Positions 1 to 8,080 of a DNA stretch of 64,000 nt are shown here, in pieces. The notes below the pieces were generated by a model. The model saw only the letters and a program-made list of their open reading frames with translations. It did no database searches and was not told where the DNA came from. Position numbers and translations under genes: made by a program. The stretch's first letter is position 1. Every line of letters starts with the position of its first letter. Source of the DNA: Rhizobium altiplani (lineage in GTDB: Bacteria > Pseudomonadota > Alphaproteobacteria > Rhizobiales > Rhizobiaceae); contig NZ_LNCD01000011.1 in assembly GCF_001542405.1 (NCBI RefSeq), positions 1 to 64,000 on the forward strand, in the 5' to 3' direction.

Positions 1-22
1 GTGAGCGCGACGAACAGCCCAC
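1..22 (+). repeat. Left inverted repeat of the IS66 element
   Basis: This matches the reverse complement of 3136-3157 at 19 of 22 positions: GTGAGCGC, then ACGAA, then GCCCAC are shared and three single positions differ. Its terminal position and similarity to known IS66 ends make it the element boundary. Confidence 0.8.
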
Positions 23-81
23 CTTTTCTTTTGTGAATGAGGCCTCGAGATAAGCTCTATCATTGATAGGAGTGGACCGGG

Positions 82-552
82 ATGGTTGGAGATCGCGCTG
101 ATGCCATGCTTGAAGTCATGGATGAAGGCATGCATGAAGCCAGGCATGAGGGAAAGTATCGGCGGATCGAGGTGATCACCGGTCGGCGGCAGCGGCGGAA
201 TTGGACTGACGAGGAGAAGGCGCGGATTCTCGCGGAGAGCGCAGAACCTGAAGTGAACATTTCGGCTGTTGCGAGGCGCTGGGGCGTCAATCGCGGCTTG
301 CTGAATGTGTGGCGACGGGAAGCCGGACTAACCTCTCAACGGTCGGCAAAGACTAGTTTGCCGCCTGCCGTGTTCGTGCCGGTGACAGTGGTTGGGGATG
401 GCGCACGACACGAAGGCTCGCCATCGAATGCCCCAGAGGTTCTCGCTGGCCGAATTGAGATCGAGATTGCGGGCGCACGCATGACGGTCATCGGCTCGGT
501 AGCGCCTGAACTGGCGCAGGCGATGGTAGCGGCGTTGCGAGGGCGCCGGTGA
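82..552 (+). CDS. tnpA: IS66 accessory protein TnpA
   Basis: A 156-residue helix-turn-helix protein of the IS66 Orf1 type. Residues about 30-75 show the pattern of this family: a basic segment, an acidic EEKARIL segment, then the motif AVARRWGVN followed by a tryptophan-rich recognition helix. The family is required with TnpB for efficient IS66 transposition, probably by binding DNA ends. The stop overlaps the GTG start of tnpB by four bases, indicating translational coupling. The ATG at 82 is preceded by a GGACCGGG purine-rich stretch. Confidence 0.88.
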   Translation: MVGDRADAMLEVMDEGMHEARHEGKYRRIEVITGRRQRRNWTDEEKARILAESAEPEVNISAVARRWGVNRGLLNVWRREAGLTSQRSAKTSLPPAVFVPVTVVGDGARHEGSPSNAPEVLAGRIEIEIAGARMTVIGSVAPELAQAMVAALRGRR

Positions 553-905
553 TCGGAGTTTCGCCAAATGGCGTGAAGATCATGGTTGCGACGCAACCCG
601 TCGACTTCCGGCGCGGCATGAATGGCCTGGTAGCTTTGGTGGCGTCAGCCCTTGCGGCCGATCCCTATTGTGGCGACGTGTTCGTGTTCCGCGCCAAGCG
701 TCTTGATCGGCTTCGCTGCATTTATTGGGACGGATCAGGCATGATCCTAGCGACGAAGTGGTTGGAGGCGGGCAAGTTCGTTTGGCCTCCGATCCGCGAT
801 GGCGCTATGCAGATGAGTGCCCAGGAGTTCTCGCTTTTGCTGGCCGGCATTGACTGGACGCGCGTCAAACGAAACGCGGTGAGGAGGCCCTCAAAAGCAG
901 GCTGA
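549..905 (+). CDS. tnpB: IS66 accessory protein TnpB (Orf2)
   Basis: A 118-residue protein of the IS66 Orf2 family. The hallmark FRRGMNGL near residue 23 and the later FRAKRLDRLRCIYWDG segment are the conserved core of this family. Its biochemical role is not established, but it is needed for transposition of IS66-type elements. The start is a GTG inside a GTGA overlap with tnpA; an internal ATG at 582 is less likely because family members start before this point. Confidence 0.88.
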   Translation: MIGVSPNGVKIMVATQPVDFRRGMNGLVALVASALAADPYCGDVFVFRAKRLDRLRCIYWDGSGMILATKWLEAGKFVWPPIRDGAMQMSAQEFSLLLAGIDWTRVKRNAVRRPSKAG

Positions 906-953
906 TCCTATTGGTTTTGCTTGAAGATTCAGACCCGTGTGGTAGGGTCTGTC

Positions 954-2528
954 ATGCCGCTTCGACCCGATCCCTTGCCCCAGGATGCTGCGCAATTGAC
1001 CCGGATCATTCTCTCGCTCGACGAAGAGAATGCCGATCTCAAGGCGCGCGTTGCCTTCCTTGAGCGCCAGCTCTTCGGGACGAAATCGGAGAAGATGACG
1101 ACGATCGATCCAACGCAGGCAATGCTCGATCTTGGCGATCTAGGCGACATTCCCGTTGCTGCCAATGACGATGTCGCGCCGGTCGATGAAGACAAAACGC
1201 AGGCACGGCGATCGCCAGCCCGCAATATCGGCCGTTTGCCGAAACACCTTCCGCGTTATGACGAGCTCATCGAGCCAGCGAGCAAGACTTGCCCCTGCTG
1301 TTCGTTCGAACTTCATTGCATCGGCACTGATGTCAGCGAGGCGCTCGACATCGTGCCTGCAGTAGTCCGGGTGAAACGGACGATCCGGCCACGCTATGCA
1401 TGCCGGGCTTGCGAGAGTGGCATCGTGCAAGCACCCGCACCAGCACGCATCATGGACGGCGGCATGGTGACCACGGCGTTTGCAGCCCATGTCGCCGTTT
1501 CGAAGTTTGCCTGGCATTTGCCGCTGCATCGCCAGGCGCAGATGCTGGCCTCCTGCGGCGTCATCATTGATCGCGGTACGCTCGGGGCATGGGTCACGCG
1601 GGTCGCCTGGTGGCTCGAACTTCTCTACGATGCACTCACCGCCTTCATCCGCTCGCAGCCGAGGGTGTTCTGTGACGAGACGCCACTTCCGCGCCTCGAT
1701 CCGGGGCGCAAACGAACCAAGGTCTGCCAGTTATGGGCACAAGCGGTTGACGATCGGCCATGGAACGGTCCGGCGCCGCCGGCGGTGGCCTACATTTTTG
1801 CCGAAAGCCGCAGCGCTCGCGAGATCGAGGGGCAACTGTCGTCGTTCGCCGGCGTGCTTCAGGTTGATGGATATCAAGCCTATAAAACCATGGTCAAACG
1901 ACGCGGCAAGAGCAACGTTGCCCCCATGCGGCTGGCCTTCTGCCTCGCTCATGCACGGCGAAAGTTCGTTGACGTCGTCAAACTGACCGGCTCTTCGGAG
2001 GCCTTGTCGATCCTTGCCAGGATTGCCGAAATCTATCGCATCGAAGCAAAACTACGAGGGGAAGATGAAGATACCCGGCTTAGCGGCAGGCGTCGTGAGG
2101 CAGCTCCCATCATGAGAGAACTGAAGGTCCATCTCACCGAACTGAGCGACGAGGTGTCGTCGAAATCGGCACTTGGCAAGGCAGTCACTTACATGCTCAA
2201 CCACTGGAGCGGATTGACAGCCTTTCTAGAGGATGGCCGGATCGAGGTGGACTCCAATGTCGTCGAGCGTTCCATGAAATCCGTGGCTTTGACGAGAAAG
2301 AACTCATTATTCGTGGGCAACGAGCGGGGTGGAAAGACCTTCGCTGTCCTGGCATCGCTCGTGAACACGGCAAAGCTTAACGGCGTGGACCCCGACGTCT
2401 GGCTTGCCGATGTGCTGGAGCGCATCATCTCCGGCAAAGTGAAAGCCAACGAGATGGAGAGCCTTTTGCCTTGGGCCTGGAAGGCGGAACGCGAAGCGAT
2501 GACACAGCAGGAGCGACAAGCGGCATGA
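954..2528 (+). CDS. tnpC: IS66 family transposase TnpC
   Basis: This DDE transposase cuts and joins the element ends. From an ATG at 954 it has 524 residues: an N-terminal leucine-rich helix, an LFGTKSEK segment, a zinc-finger-like pair (CPCC then CRAC) and the catalytic domain. Likely catalytic residues are D241 (in FCDETPLP), D305 (in VDGYQAY) and E438 (in NVVERSMK). The frame also opens upstream at a TTG at 921, but the ATG fits the family start better. Its stop overlaps the next gene by four bases. The frame is intact. Confidence 0.93.
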   Translation: MPLRPDPLPQDAAQLTRIILSLDEENADLKARVAFLERQLFGTKSEKMTTIDPTQAMLDLGDLGDIPVAANDDVAPVDEDKTQARRSPARNIGRLPKHLPRYDELIEPASKTCPCCSFELHCIGTDVSEALDIVPAVVRVKRTIRPRYACRACESGIVQAPAPARIMDGGMVTTAFAAHVAVSKFAWHLPLHRQAQMLASCGVIIDRGTLGAWVTRVAWWLELLYDALTAFIRSQPRVFCDETPLPRLDPGRKRTKVCQLWAQAVDDRPWNGPAPPAVAYIFAESRSAREIEGQLSSFAGVLQVDGYQAYKTMVKRRGKSNVAPMRLAFCLAHARRKFVDVVKLTGSSEALSILARIAEIYRIEAKLRGEDEDTRLSGRRREAAPIMRELKVHLTELSDEVSSKSALGKAVTYMLNHWSGLTAFLEDGRIEVDSNVVERSMKSVALTRKNSLFVGNERGGKTFAVLASLVNTAKLNGVDPDVWLADVLERIISGKVKANEMESLLPWAWKAEREAMTQQERQAA

Positions 2529-3088
2529 CACAGAACAGCCAGGAGATGACGCCGCGACCGAAGCTCGATGACGACGCATTCGAAGCCTTTATCAGGAGAC
2601 GTCGTCCGCCATCGCCTATCTGGTCAATGAGCAGACTCGATGGTTATCTTACGGCCCTCATCATCGGCCCCAGGTTCATCGACCCACGGCAATGGATCCC
2701 GGAACTGACCGGCCCGGATGCCCTAAACCTGCCGATGGAAACAACCGAACATCGGGCCGTGCAGACGATCGTTGCAGAGTATAATCGGATATCTGCAAGC
2801 CTTTCCGAGAGACCGAAAGACCACCGGCCAAGGTTCACCCAGATCGATGATCAGACCCTTGATCCATTTGATTGGGACATCTGCTTTCTCATTGGAACAC
2901 GACACGCGCCAAGGCTTTGGCAGCCTGTCCTTCGAGGTCATGCCGTCACTGGGGATATCATTGCGCCGATCCGCAAGCTCGGCGAGGTAAAACGGAAAGC
3001 GACCCACCAGGATGCTGCTGCCGTCGCCGAAGCACTCGTCAATATCCGAACCTATTTTATGCCGAAGCGGGCAAAGCAGAAGTTCTGA
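2525..3088 (+). CDS. UPF0149/YecA-like IS66 passenger protein
   Basis: A 187-residue protein whose core SRLDGYLTALIIGP and nearby WIPELTG identify the UPF0149 (YecA/YgfB-like) fold. Its role is unknown. The start is placed at 2525 because ATGA overlaps the tnpC stop. It lies inside the inverted repeats, so it travels with the element. Similar genes accompany some rhizobial IS66 copies (from memory), so it may assist or restrain transposition; that is inference. It lacks the C-terminal SEC-type metal-binding tail seen in many YecA proteins. Confidence 0.75.
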   Translation: MTQNSQEMTPRPKLDDDAFEAFIRRRRPPSPIWSMSRLDGYLTALIIGPRFIDPRQWIPELTGPDALNLPMETTEHRAVQTIVAEYNRISASLSERPKDHRPRFTQIDDQTLDPFDWDICFLIGTRHAPRLWQPVLRGHAVTGDIIAPIRKLGEVKRKATHQDAAAVAEALVNIRTYFMPKRAKQKF

Positions 3089-3135
3089 CCGAGAGCCAGA
3101 AAGCCAGAAACCTATTTAGTCAAATCACGAAAGCC

Positions 3136-3157
3136 GTGGGCCATTCGTTGCGCTCAC
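3136..3157 (-). repeat. Right inverted repeat of the IS66 element
   Basis: Reads GTGAGCGCAACGAA from 3157 inward on the minus strand and pairs with 1-22 at 19 of 22 positions. It lies 48 bases beyond the last gene of the element. Confidence 0.8.
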
Positions 3158-3394
3158 AGTTCATCCGGCTGCGACCGGAGCCTCTGCGGCCCCGTTACCC
3201 TCCCCAACTTTCTCGACCACCGGAGGCGAGAGTCTTCCGTCAAATCGCGACGGGAACAACTAGGTGGTGGAAACTCGAAAGTTTCATCTGGAGCAGGGTG
3301 TAGTCGGGCAAAAGAAGCGCTCTCCAGTACGCCGGGAGCAGTTCACAGATCATACGGAAGCTAAGGCAACGCGAGGCCAGAACACCGGTACGTG
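3158..3394. other. Spacer between IS66 and the pse operon
   Basis: A short stretch without a convincing gene. It lies downstream of pseI and directly abuts the IS66 right end. I see no clear hairpin terminator. Confidence 0.5.
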
Positions 3395-4450
3395 TTAGCT
3401 TTGGATGTGTGCCAGCGTCACGGGTCCAAATGCTTCCGCGTCCTTTAGCAGCACCGCACCAACAACATCCCCATATCGCTTCGGCGCGAGACCAAAACCA
3501 GGTCGCACACTTCTGATCGCGTCCGCAGGTATGATTTCACCTGCTTTCAAATTCTTCACGAAGTACAGCGACCGACGAAATTTGACATTCTCCCCCTCGC
3601 TTGGCTTTCGCCCATAGTCGATCCTCCCTAACGACATCCAAGCGCGTCTTGAACTCACACACAGATCCATCATATCGGCCGGCTCGAGGGAGAAGCTGTC
3701 GTCGGGGCCGCCCCCCTTTCGATCGAGGGTAAAATGCTTCTCAATTATTCTCGCGCCCAAGGCAACGCTGGCAATAGCTGTGGTGTTTTCCAGAGTGTGA
3801 TCGGAAAGCCCGGTAACCAATCCAAATCGCCTGATCATGTCAGGGATCGTCAGCAGGTTGTAGTCTTCCGCGGGCGCTGGATACCCGCTTACGCAATGCA
3901 AGATGGCAATCTCTTTACAGCCACCTCGCCGGGCCGCTTCAATGGCCTCGCATATTTCGGCATCATCTGCCATACCGGTGGAAATTATCATCGGCTTCCC
4001 GGTACCTGCGACATATCGAATAAGCTCAAGATCCACAGCTTCGAATGAGGCAATCTTGTAGGCTGGCGCCCCCAGATCTTCCAATAAGTCGACCGCCGTT
4101 GCGTCAAAGGGAGAGCTGAAGATCGTGATGTCCAGCTCGCGGGCCTTCTTAAAAAGGGGTGCATGCCAGTCCCACGGCATGTGGGCCTCTTCGTAAAGCT
4201 GGTAGAGCGTTTTCCCGCCCCACAGGCCGCCTTTTATCTGGAAATCGTCGCCATCATGATTGAGCGTAATCGTATCGGCGGTGTAGGTCTGGATCTTGAC
4301 CGCATCAGCTCCGGCTTTCTTTGCCTCTTCGATGATCTTGAAGGCCGTCTCGATACTTCCATTGTGATTTGCGGACATCTCGGCAATCACATAGGGAGCA
4401 GTATCGTCGGCAATTCGTCGACCGGCGATCGTGATAGCGGGCTTGCTCAT
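3395..4450 (-). CDS. pseI: Pseudaminic acid synthase PseI
   Basis: Condenses the 6-deoxy-AltdiNAc sugar with phosphoenolpyruvate to give pseudaminic acid, in the cytoplasm. The 351-residue protein has the NeuB-type barrel (VIAEMSANHNGS near the N-terminus, then KIQTYTADT, the IFSSPFD strand, and GLSDHT) and a C-terminal SAF/antifreeze-like domain starting near RRSLYFVKNLKAGE. The ANHNGS and DDSFSLEP signatures favour PseI over sialic acid synthase NeuB, and the neighbours agree. The start at 4450 forms an ATGA overlap with pseH; an upstream ATG at 4480 would overlap pseH by 34 bases and is less likely. This is the last gene of the operon. Confidence 0.93.
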   Translation of the reverse strand: MSKPAITIAGRRIADDTAPYVIAEMSANHNGSIETAFKIIEEAKKAGADAVKIQTYTADTITLNHDGDDFQIKGGLWGGKTLYQLYEEAHMPWDWHAPLFKKARELDITIFSSPFDATAVDLLEDLGAPAYKIASFEAVDLELIRYVAGTGKPMIISTGMADDAEICEAIEAARRGGCKEIAILHCVSGYPAPAEDYNLLTIPDMIRRFGLVTGLSDHTLENTTAIASVALGARIIEKHFTLDRKGGGPDDSFSLEPADMMDLCVSSRRAWMSLGRIDYGRKPSEGENVKFRRSLYFVKNLKAGEIIPADAIRSVRPGFGLAPKRYGDVVGAVLLKDAEAFGPVTLAHIQS

Positions 4451-4980
4451 GTTAAAAGTCTCGTTCTTGCTTGTGGCCATTCGTAGGCGAGGATGCCGAA
4501 CCAGAATACGTTTTCGTACGTCTGGCCGTTGAAGTGGTGGTTGCGCAATTCACCTTCGCGCGAAAAGCCCATTCGTTCATGGAGCCTAACAGATGCCAGG
4601 TTGGACGCCAGACATTGCCCCCAGACCCTTTGCAAACGCAAAGTCGAGAAGCAATGATCAAGCGCATCTATACCGAGTGCCTTGCCTGCTCCCTTTGGAG
4701 CATCCGGGGCGGCATAGAAACCCCATTCTGCGACGCCGCCTGGTCCTGCGACATGAATGCTGACATATCCTTGCGGGACCCGGTCCTGCTCAAAGATTAG
4801 CAGGTGCCAGGCGGGATCTATACTCTTTCGACTAAACCACGCCCTGTGCTCGTCGGCCTGGATCTGATGCCGAGTATACATGTATCGCCGCACGTGCTCG
4901 CTGTTCCGCCATTGGAGAACGCAATCGAGATCAAACTCCTCCATGGGGCGAACGCGATGTTCGTTAGTGCTTACCAGCAT
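4447..4980 (-). CDS. pseH: UDP-4-amino-sugar N-acetyltransferase PseH
   Basis: A 177-residue GNAT-fold acetyltransferase that N-acetylates the 4-amino group of the pseudaminic precursor using acetyl-CoA. The sequence shows the PseH pattern: RPMEEFDLDCVLQWRNS at the N-terminus, an acetyl-CoA loop near APKGAGKALG, and the C-terminal NLASVRLHERMGF typical of GNAT proteins. It begins one base after the pseG stop and overlaps pseI by four bases, so the three are translationally coupled. Length matches the family. Confidence 0.9.
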   Translation of the reverse strand: MLVSTNEHRVRPMEEFDLDCVLQWRNSEHVRRYMYTRHQIQADEHRAWFSRKSIDPAWHLLIFEQDRVPQGYVSIHVAGPGGVAEWGFYAAPDAPKGAGKALGIDALDHCFSTLRLQRVWGQCLASNLASVRLHERMGFSREGELRNHHFNGQTYENVFWFGILAYEWPQARTRLLT

Positions 4981-4981
4981 C

Positions 4982-6085
4982 TCAAATGACCATTCGTTTG
5001 ACCAACATCGGAACGCCCTTGCCGTCAGTCACAAGGCTACAAGCGTGGACCATTTCCGTGCGTTTTGTCGCCGATAGAACAAGCGGATCAACTCCATCGG
5101 GAAGCAAGCGCTCCACCTCATCTATGCTGTGCACGACATGCGCGCATCCGTGTTCGGCCAGGCGCTTTGCAATCAATGACTGATTTTCGGCGACCACCAC
5201 TACTATGCTGGGAACTCCAAGGCAGCATCGCTCCCAGGATGTCGCACCTGCGGCACCGATTGCAAGGTCACTCATGCTCATCAGGTGAGCCATCTCGCTC
5301 GTGTCGACAATAACCTCGGTTGGCCATGGCATGTGGGACGCCCTTTCACGAACATCCTCGATCCAGGGGGCTCGTCCACCCATCACGATCGTTACCGCGC
5401 AACTATCAGGCAGGGCGCAATTTTTCAACGCATCTATGACCTTACCGGTCGCATTGTCCTTATCTATGCCACCCATCGTGATCAAAAGCCTGCGCACTCC
5501 TGAGGTACGCCTTCGATCCAAGCTGAATTGCCGAAGCTCGGCAAATTCGGGCTTAAGAAGAGCGTATTGCGATCCCGCAAGCACGGTCGCCTCGCCCCCG
5601 ACATGCTCACGATAGTCATCGACCGTACGTCCCAGGGTCTGATCAAGCAGCATATCGCAGTCATGCGCGCGGTCTGCGAGGTCGTCAATTACCATGATCT
5701 TTCGACAACGGGGGCGCAAGGCGCGTTCCCAGTCTGCGTCGAGCGCATAATGGTCGACGACAAGCCAGTCGGGGTAAATGGAGTCCAGAGCCCGAGTGCA
5801 ATCCTCCGCGTCCCTTTGCCAAGTGGTGCCCAGCCAGTCCGCGTGCGGCGGCAGATTAGACCGGCGACTTTCATGCTGGCAGATTTCCTGCTCGACCGTG
5901 GGTGGCAACCGGAGGACCTCGTATCCCCGTGCCTCGATTGCTGACATCAGGTTGCCGTTGTGGTCACGGCATATAAACACGATATCCGCGCCCGCTGCGC
6001 GAAGGCCGTCCGCGACCGTCAGAGACCGCATGACATGCCCTGTACCGATTGTTATCGAGGCATCAACCCGAAAGGCAACCTTCAT
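4982..6085 (-). CDS. pseG: UDP-sugar hydrolase PseG
   Basis: Removes UDP from UDP-6-deoxy-AltdiNAc, leaving the free sugar for PseI. The 367-residue protein has a GT-B-like fold with the diagnostic N-terminal FRVDASITIGTGHVMR, whose histidine in GTGH is the family's catalytic base, and a C-terminal GAAGATSWERCCLGVP donor-site loop. The start is set at ATG 6085 because family members begin at this point; an ATG at 6133 would add 16 residues with no family counterpart. About 135 bases separate it from pseF, the longest gap in the operon. Confidence 0.92.
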   Translation of the reverse strand: MKVAFRVDASITIGTGHVMRSLTVADGLRAAGADIVFICRDHNGNLMSAIEARGYEVLRLPPTVEQEICQHESRRSNLPPHADWLGTTWQRDAEDCTRALDSIYPDWLVVDHYALDADWERALRPRCRKIMVIDDLADRAHDCDMLLDQTLGRTVDDYREHVGGEATVLAGSQYALLKPEFAELRQFSLDRRRTSGVRRLLITMGGIDKDNATGKVIDALKNCALPDSCAVTIVMGGRAPWIEDVRERASHMPWPTEVIVDTSEMAHLMSMSDLAIGAAGATSWERCCLGVPSIVVVVAENQSLIAKRLAEHGCAHVVHSIDEVERLLPDGVDPLVLSATKRTEMVHACSLVTDGKGVPMLVKRMVI

Positions 6086-6220
6086 AGCGGCTCGTTCACC
6101 TGGTAGAGGGACGCAACGGTCGCGGAAGACCATACCGTCCTCACTGTTGTGTCAGAAACCCATGATTTCGCCGGCGACGAAATGAATAACTCCAAGCCAT
6201 GCCGTCGCACATCTCCACAC

Positions 6221-6922
6221 CTAAGCGCTCTTGGGTTGGCCACTCAACACGGCGAACATGAGCTCGGCATAACGCCAATCCTCTTCCGTATCAATATCCT
6301 GTACCCGGCTGCGCGGAAGAATGATCGGAACGGAATCGGCAAGGAATATTGCCTTGCGCTCCAACCACGCGCTCCGGGTACCCCAATAGAATTGCGCGGC
6401 GTCATGATAGGCATGCTCCAGATCCTGAGAGCGGGTGGTATAGTGCTCGGGGTAAAACATCTCCGCCTTACCCTCGCCATTTATACGAATGGCCCGCTGG
6501 ATGGTAGCGTCGTAGCTCGCTACGGGGAACACGTAGTCGCAAACTTCTCTGTCGAGAACTTCCGCACCTCGGCGAATGTCGACCGGGTCGACAAAGGGAG
6601 CTGTTGCGTAGATACAGCAGATCTGGTTCGCTTGAATACCGTTCTCAAGCGCCCATTCGACTGCATGTGCGATAACAGGAACGGTGCCGGCATGGTCATC
6701 TGAAAGCTCTGGCGGCCTGATGAAGGGCACATCACAACCTTCGGAGATAGCGATTTGGGAAATTTCCTCGTCATCCGTGGACACGATGATCCGATCGAAA
6801 CACTTGGAGGCCTGCGCCGCGAGAATCGACCAGGCGATCATCGGCCTTCCAAAAAACGGCCGGACATTTTTGCGCGGTATGCGCTTGCTGCCGCCTCGAG
6901 CTGGAATGACCGCCAGTCTCAT
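6221..6922 (-). CDS. pseF: CMP-pseudaminic acid cytidylyltransferase PseF
   Basis: Activates pseudaminic acid with CTP to CMP-pseudaminate, the donor for glycosyltransferases. The 233-residue protein carries the nucleotidyltransferase signature MRLAVIPARGGSKRIPRKN at its start and the metal-binding STDDEEIS strand. The start at 6922 gives an ATGA overlap with pseC; longer upstream frames lack family residues. Gene order places the activation enzyme in mid-operon, as in several pse loci. The neighbours make legionaminate or sialate activation unlikely. Confidence 0.92.
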   Translation of the reverse strand: MRLAVIPARGGSKRIPRKNVRPFFGRPMIAWSILAAQASKCFDRIIVSTDDEEISQIAISEGCDVPFIRPPELSDDHAGTVPVIAHAVEWALENGIQANQICCIYATAPFVDPVDIRRGAEVLDREVCDYVFPVASYDATIQRAIRINGEGKAEMFYPEHYTTRSQDLEHAYHDAAQFYWGTRSAWLERKAIFLADSVPIILPRSRVQDIDTEEDWRYAELMFAVLSGQPKSA

Positions 6923-8079
6923 GCCTTGACAACCTCGCGGAGCGAACTGACCACAGTATCCTGCTGCTGAGTACTGAGCGTGGGATATAGCGGCAGCGTC
7001 AATGCCTCCGAATAATAACATTCAGCGTTCGGAAAATCTCCGGATCTGAAGCCCATGGCAGAAAAGTAAGGCTGCAAATGCACCGGAATGTAGTGCACAT
7101 TGACGCCAACGCCTGCTTCGCGCATTGCCTCGAACACGGCGCGTCGTGATCGATTGCCCGGTCGGTTTGAAATACGAACGGTGAAGAGATGGTAGGCGGA
7201 AAACGCATCCGGGTGTTGCCACGGTCGAACGATCGCGAGGTCTTCCAGCAGTTTGTCGTAGCGATTTGCGAGTGAGTGCCTCGCTGCCACATACTCATCG
7301 AGCCGCGCCATCTGACTGAGACCGAGCGCCGCCTGGATGTCGGTCATTCGGTAGTTGAAACCTAGTTCGACCTGCTGATAATACCAGGGGCCATCAGGTT
7401 CATGAGTCATTACGGCGCGATCCCGTGTAATGCCGTGGCTCCGAAGCAATCCGATGCGTCGGGCCAGCTGCGGATCGTTGGTCATAGCCATTCCGCCTTC
7501 GGCGGTCGTAATGATCTTTACCGGATGAAAGCTGAATACGACGATGTCCGAGTAGCGGCAATTGCCGACCGGCTCACCGAGATAGGTACCACCAATGGCA
7601 TGAGAGGCGTCTTCGATGATCTTGAAGCCATAGACCTCGGCCAGAGCGCGAATGCCCCGCATGTCGCAAGATTGGCCGGCGAAGTGCACTGGGACCACTA
7701 CTTTGGGCAGGCGACCAATTTTCTTGGCGACTTCAAGTTTTTTCTCGAGCGCCTCGACCGACATGTTGTAGGTGCGTGGGTCGATGTCAACGAAGTCAAC
7801 CTTGGCACCACAGTATAGGGCGCAATTGGCCGAGGCTACGAAAGTGATCGGGCTCGTCCATAACCAGTCGCCCTCACCGAGATCGAGGGCGAGACAGGCG
7901 ACATGGAGCGCAGCCGTCGCACTGCTGACGGCGAAGCCATATGCGCTTCCAACGCGCTGTGCAACGGTACTCTCGAATTGCGGCACAACGGGCCCTTGCG
8001 TCAGAAAGTCGGACCGAAGCACGTCCACGACCGCATCGATATCCGCTTGCACAATCTGTTGGCGACCGTAAGGGATCAT
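6919..8079 (-). CDS. pseC: UDP-4-keto-sugar aminotransferase PseC
   Basis: A PLP-dependent aminotransferase of the DegT/DnrJ/EryC1 family that adds the 4-amino group to the PseB product. The 386-residue protein starts MIPYGRQQI, and shows the SSATAALHVA cofactor loop, EDASHAIGG and the Schiff-base lysine in FSFHPVKIITTAEGG, all typical of PseC. The start at 8079 lies one base past the pseB stop, and its stop overlaps pseF by four bases. Length is normal for the family. Confidence 0.94.
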   Translation of the reverse strand: MIPYGRQQIVQADIDAVVDVLRSDFLTQGPVVPQFESTVAQRVGSAYGFAVSSATAALHVACLALDLGEGDWLWTSPITFVASANCALYCGAKVDFVDIDPRTYNMSVEALEKKLEVAKKIGRLPKVVVPVHFAGQSCDMRGIRALAEVYGFKIIEDASHAIGGTYLGEPVGNCRYSDIVVFSFHPVKIITTAEGGMAMTNDPQLARRIGLLRSHGITRDRAVMTHEPDGPWYYQQVELGFNYRMTDIQAALGLSQMARLDEYVAARHSLANRYDKLLEDLAIVRPWQHPDAFSAYHLFTVRISNRPGNRSRRAVFEAMREAGVGVNVHYIPVHLQPYFSAMGFRSGDFPNAECYYSEALTLPLYPTLSTQQQDTVVSSLREVVKA

Positions 8080-8080
8080 G

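Larger units (their letters stand above)
1..3157 (+). mobile_element. Complete IS66-family insertion sequence with UPF0149 passenger gene
   Basis: The element holds the three IS66 transposition genes tnpA, tnpB and tnpC in the usual order, each nearly touching the next, followed by a fourth gene of the UPF0149/YecA family. It is bounded by inverted repeats at 1-22 and 3136-3157 that match at 19 of 22 positions and begin with GTGAGCGC, like IS66 ends. The left repeat starts at the first base of the window, so the left flank and the target duplication (8 bp is usual for IS66) cannot be checked. The right-flanking octamer is 3158-3165. All four frames are open, so the copy may be active. Its length is about 0.5 kb more than a three-gene IS66, which the passenger explains. 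Confidence 0.9.
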
